Below, piece by piece: positions 61,865-64,000 of a stretch of DNA of 64,000 bases. The translations under genes were made by a program, and so were the position numbers. This DNA is from Olleya sp. Bg11-27 (GTDB lineage: Bacteria > Bacteroidota > Bacteroidia > Flavobacteriales > Flavobacteriaceae), in contig NZ_CP025117.1 of NCBI RefSeq assembly GCF_002831645.1, positions 1,309,514 through 1,373,513 on the forward strand, in the 5' to 3' direction. The notes under the pieces were generated by a model that searched no databases, was not told the DNA's origin, and was given only the letters and a program-made list of their open reading frames with translations. Positions within the stretch are counted from its first letter, which is position 1; each line of letters starts with the position of its first letter.

Positions 61865-61893
61865 TTTATTTAGCCTAATTACGTCTAACTTTG
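61865..61893 (+). promoter_or_regulatory. Promoter of the CBS protein gene
   Basis: TTTA (61865-61868) and TAACTTTG (61886-61893), with 17 bases between. The -7 box is an exact TAnnTTTG, and the ATG follows 24 bases later. Confidence 0.5.
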
Positions 61894-61917
61894 AGATATA
61901 ATTAAAAAGCTATTATC

Positions 61918-62337
61918 ATGAAAAAAAGAACTCCTGTATCAGAAATAATGACCAACAATGTCATTGCTTTAAATAAGACTGACGATTTAGAACAAGCAGA
62001 AAAATTATTTAAAGCACATAACATAAGGCATATTCCTGTGGTTAGTGGTGATCAGATAATAGGGATGTTAAGCTATACAGACTTACTCAGAATCAGTTTT
62101 GCAGATGCTGCAGAGGATTACGCTGTAGATGTAGAAAGTGTAGTCTATAATATGTTTACCATCGAACAGGTGATGGCTAAAAATTTAGTAAGTGTATCAA
62201 GTGGTACAACTATAAAAGAAGTGGCAGAATTATTGGCTAAAAAAGAGTTTCATGCATTACCTGTTGTAGATAATAATGTTTTGGTTGGTATTGTTACTAC
62301 AACAGATTTAATTAATTACTTAATCAAACAGTTTTAG
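61918..62337 (+). CDS. Two-CBS-domain protein
   Basis: 139 residues made of a single Bateman module. The first CBS is VSEIMTNNVIALNKTDDL to IRHIPVVSGDQIIGMLSYTD (location only) and the second is VMAKNLVSVSSGTTIKEVA to FHALPVVDNNVLVGIVTTTDLI. Such modules bind adenine nucleotides and regulate partner enzymes or ion channels; the partner is unknown. It has its own promoter and terminator. Confidence 0.9.
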   Translation: MKKRTPVSEIMTNNVIALNKTDDLEQAEKLFKAHNIRHIPVVSGDQIIGMLSYTDLLRISFADAAEDYAVDVESVVYNMFTIEQVMAKNLVSVSSGTTIKEVAELLAKKEFHALPVVDNNVLVGIVTTTDLINYLIKQF

Positions 62338-62368
62338 GGATAATATTAAATTAAGTAAGTAATTAAAA

Positions 62369-62399
62369 AAAAGGCTCCAATAATTTGGAGCCTTTTTAG
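62369..62399. terminator. Bidirectional terminator between the CBS gene and rpe
   Basis: AAGGCTCCAA (62371-62380) pairs with TTGGAGCCTT (62385-62394), with A and T runs on both sides, serving convergent genes. Confidence 0.9.
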
Positions 62400-62402
62400 A
62401 TA

Positions 62403-63065
62403 TTAACTGTTAGCTAATGTTTTTAGATTTTTTATAGTTTCTGGCTGATTTTCACTTTTAAAAACGTGACTTCCAGCAACAAAAACATTGGCGCCTGCAT
62501 CAACTAGTTTTTTTATGTTTTTATCAGTAACACCACCATCGATCTCTATAAGTGTATCTAAACCTTGATCATCAATCATTTTACGGAGTTTACGAACTTT
62601 TTGATAAGTAATCTCTTCAAATTTCTGTCCACCAAATCCTGGGTTAATAGACATTAATAATACCATATAACATTCTGGTAAAATATCTTCCAGCACAGAT
62701 ACTGGTGTCGTTAGGTTTAGTACAATACCTGCTTTACAGCCTGCATCTTTAATTTGTCTTAAAGTACGGTGTAAATGGACAGTAGACTCGTGGTGTACAG
62801 TAATTATATCTGCACCAACCTTTGCAAACTCCTCGATGTAACGCTCAGGTTTTTCAATCATTAAATGAACATCTAAAGGTTTTTTAGCATGTTTTTTTAT
62901 GGCAGCAATTACAGGCATTCCATAAGATATATTTGGTACAAAGTGCCCATCCATAACATCTATATGAAACCAGTCGGCATCACTATTATTTACCATTTCT
63001 GTATCGCGTTGCAGGTTACCAAAATCGGCAGCAAGCATTGACGGAGCAATTAATTTTGAAGACAT
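62403..63065 (-). CDS. rpe: Ribulose-phosphate 3-epimerase
   Basis: 220 residues, a TIM barrel of normal length. Motifs: IAPSMLAADFGNL, the metal and catalytic site HIDVMDGHFVPNI, LDVHLMIEKPERY, HHEST, the second site MSINPGFGGQKF and EIDGGVTDKNIKKL. It interconverts ribulose 5-phosphate and xylulose 5-phosphate in the pentose phosphate pathway. Confidence 0.96.
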   Translation of the reverse strand: MSSKLIAPSMLAADFGNLQRDTEMVNNSDADWFHIDVMDGHFVPNISYGMPVIAAIKKHAKKPLDVHLMIEKPERYIEEFAKVGADIITVHHESTVHLHRTLRQIKDAGCKAGIVLNLTTPVSVLEDILPECYMVLLMSINPGFGGQKFEEITYQKVRKLRKMIDDQGLDTLIEIDGGVTDKNIKKLVDAGANVFVAGSHVFKSENQPETIKNLKTLANS

Positions 63066-63107
63066 TTTTTTAGTTTTGTGTTGTTTTTACAAAGCTAAGG
63101 TTTTTTA

Positions 63108-63521
63108 TTAGTGGTCACTTAGTAGCGCTTCAATTATTTCTAAAAACAACGGGCTATTTTCGTGTTTTTGATGGTTTAAATTGGTGACAAACTGTTGTAG
63201 GCTATAAAGGGTATCAATATCTTTAATAACAGAATAACCAATGTCAAACGTTTTAAAACTTAAATGTGGGATAGAGGTATTTAAAAACTCGGTAATATTG
63301 GTATGTCTATAATCTTTCTTAATATCCTCGTAAACCGTATCTATAATAATAGGATTGCCCTCTAATACCTGAAAAAACACATCATTCCGTTTGACTAAAA
63401 AACCAGTGATATTATGACTGTCGTTTTTTAATTGCGTTTGATTAAATAAAGCTTCAAACTCTAAAAGATGTAATGCTTTATTCGCATCGCTTTTATAACA
63501 AATTGTTTTTAACATACCCAT
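63108..63521 (-). CDS. BLUF-domain blue-light photoreceptor
   Basis: The frame extends to 63608, but the BLUF fold starts at MGMLKTICYKSDA, so the Met at 63521 is preferred (137 residues). The flavin-site residues are present: Tyr in ICYKSD, Asn in SHNITGFLV and Gln in FFQVLEG, followed by KKDYRHTNI. The usual Trp/Met of the switch strand is replaced by FDIGYSVI. It consists of the BLUF domain plus a short helical cap, with no fused effector domain. By family it senses blue light through FAD and acts by protein contact. It lies downstream of rpoD. Confidence 0.88.
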   Translation of the reverse strand: MGMLKTICYKSDANKALHLLEFEALFNQTQLKNDSHNITGFLVKRNDVFFQVLEGNPIIIDTVYEDIKKDYRHTNITEFLNTSIPHLSFKTFDIGYSVIKDIDTLYSLQQFVTNLNHQKHENSPLFLEIIEALLSDH

Positions 63522-63573
63522 AAATAATAATCCAAAAAAATAAAAATATAAAGATTTAATGTCTAAAATGAGT

Positions 63574-63600
63574 GAACCCGAAGTAATCAGCTTCGGGTTC
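63574..63600 (-). terminator. Hairpin between rpoD and the BLUF gene
   Basis: GAACCCGAAG (63574-63583) pairs with CTTCGGGTTC (63591-63600). The T run on the minus strand is weak, so termination may be partial. Confidence 0.6.
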
Positions 63601-63657
63601 TTCATCAATCAAAAAACGAACAGTTATGAATAACTGTTTGTTATTGTAACCTAGGTT

Positions 63658-64000
63658 TTATCCTAAGTATGTTTTTAATATTTTACTTCTAGACGTATGT
63701 TTTAATCTACGAATAGCTTTTTCTTTAATTTGTCTAACACGCTCTCTAGTTAGGTCAAATGTTTCTCCAATTTCTTCTAAGGTCATTGGGTGTTGATTAC
63801 CTAAACCAAAGTATAATCTGATAACATCAGCTTCACGTGGCGTTAGTGTTTCTAAAGCACGCTCAATTTCTGTACGTAAAGATTCGTGTAATAAATCACG
63901 ATCTGGATTTGGTGATTCACCAGAGTTTAAGACATCATATAAGTTAGAATCTTCACCTTCTACTAAAGGCGCATCCATACTGACGTGACGACCAGAATTT
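63658..64000 (-). CDS. rpoD: Primary sigma factor RpoD, C-terminal part
   Basis: Partial: the frame continues past the window edge as GRHVS before [10 protein letters not shown], so that Met is internal. Region 3 remnant [16 protein letters not shown], region 4.1 [16 protein letters not shown] and the region 4.2 helix-turn-helix [20 protein letters not shown] with the tail [10 protein letters not shown]. This is the housekeeping sigma-70 factor that in Bacteroidota reads the TTTG / TAnnTTTG promoters noted in this window. Confidence 0.93.
   Translation of the reverse strand, partial: NSGRHVSMDAPLVEGEDSNLYDVLNSGESPNPDRDLLHESLRTEIERALETLTPREADVIRLYFGLGNQHPMTLEEIGETFDLTRERVRQIKEKAIRRLKHTSRSKILKTYLG

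Overview
The window is an AT-rich chromosomal segment of a marine-type flavobacterium (Bacteroidota, Flavobacteriaceae; the genus cannot be fixed from sequence alone). Support: -7 promoter elements of the TAnnTTTG type, a mevalonate-route HMG-CoA reductase with a GYDIA-type GHMP kinase, a coaX-outer membrane protein-TPR-lptC-CNNM-ppiD gene order, Bacteroidota surface proteins with a WPDFVF/ELTLY C-terminal module, and a complete mraZ-to-ftsZ division and cell wall cluster.

Layout. 1-1580: purine breakdown genes on the minus strand (partial xanthine dehydrogenase small subunit, guanine deaminase), a nested palindrome and tRNA-Phe. 1.7-9.5 kb: coaX and an envelope operon. 9.6-11.8 kb: translationally coupled mevalonate genes. 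11.9-18.2 kb: a dipeptidyl peptidase IV followed by two proton-dependent oligopeptide transporters, which together read as a peptide-utilisation unit, then a thioredoxin-like protein. 18.2-23.1 kb: minus-strand run surE-membrane protein-lpxB-NlpC/P60 lipoprotein-comEC. 23.2-29.2 kb: tail-specific protease, orphan ABC permease, two short-chain dehydrogenases, a GNAT enzyme and a small unknown protein.

29.4-37.9 kb is the accessory part and the most interesting. At least five and probably six units (an eroded gene, an MBOAT plus SGNH acyltransferase pair, a 317-bp non-coding unit present twice, a two-helix membrane protein, and an unknown plus DUF4279 pair) are separated by palindromic spacers of about 100-190 bp. 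All cargo genes lie on the minus strand. Each unit carries short complementary ends specific to that unit, for example GTTACCTGC with GCAGGTAAC and GTTGCCA with TGGCAAC. This is the logic of integron cassettes and attC sites, but the boxes do not fit the classical attC consensus and no integrase is visible. Group II intron fragments and an IS110-family element sit inside the spacers. The IS110 element has a candidate bridge-RNA region and a 79-bp tandem duplication. Several reading frames here are broken, repeatedly at poly-A runs that are one base short.

38-55.4 kb: engB, an alpha/beta hydrolase, then the dcw operon (mraZ, rsmH, ftsL-like, ftsI, murE, mraY, murD, ftsW, murG, murC, ftsQ, ftsA, ftsZ) behind a triple TGTGG operator. 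55.6-64 kb: yqeY, tRNA-Arg, two tandem paralogous surface proteins whose signal-peptide starts are both damaged, gene remnants, glpD, an MtfA-like peptidase, a CBS protein, rpe, a BLUF photoreceptor and the 3' end of rpoD.
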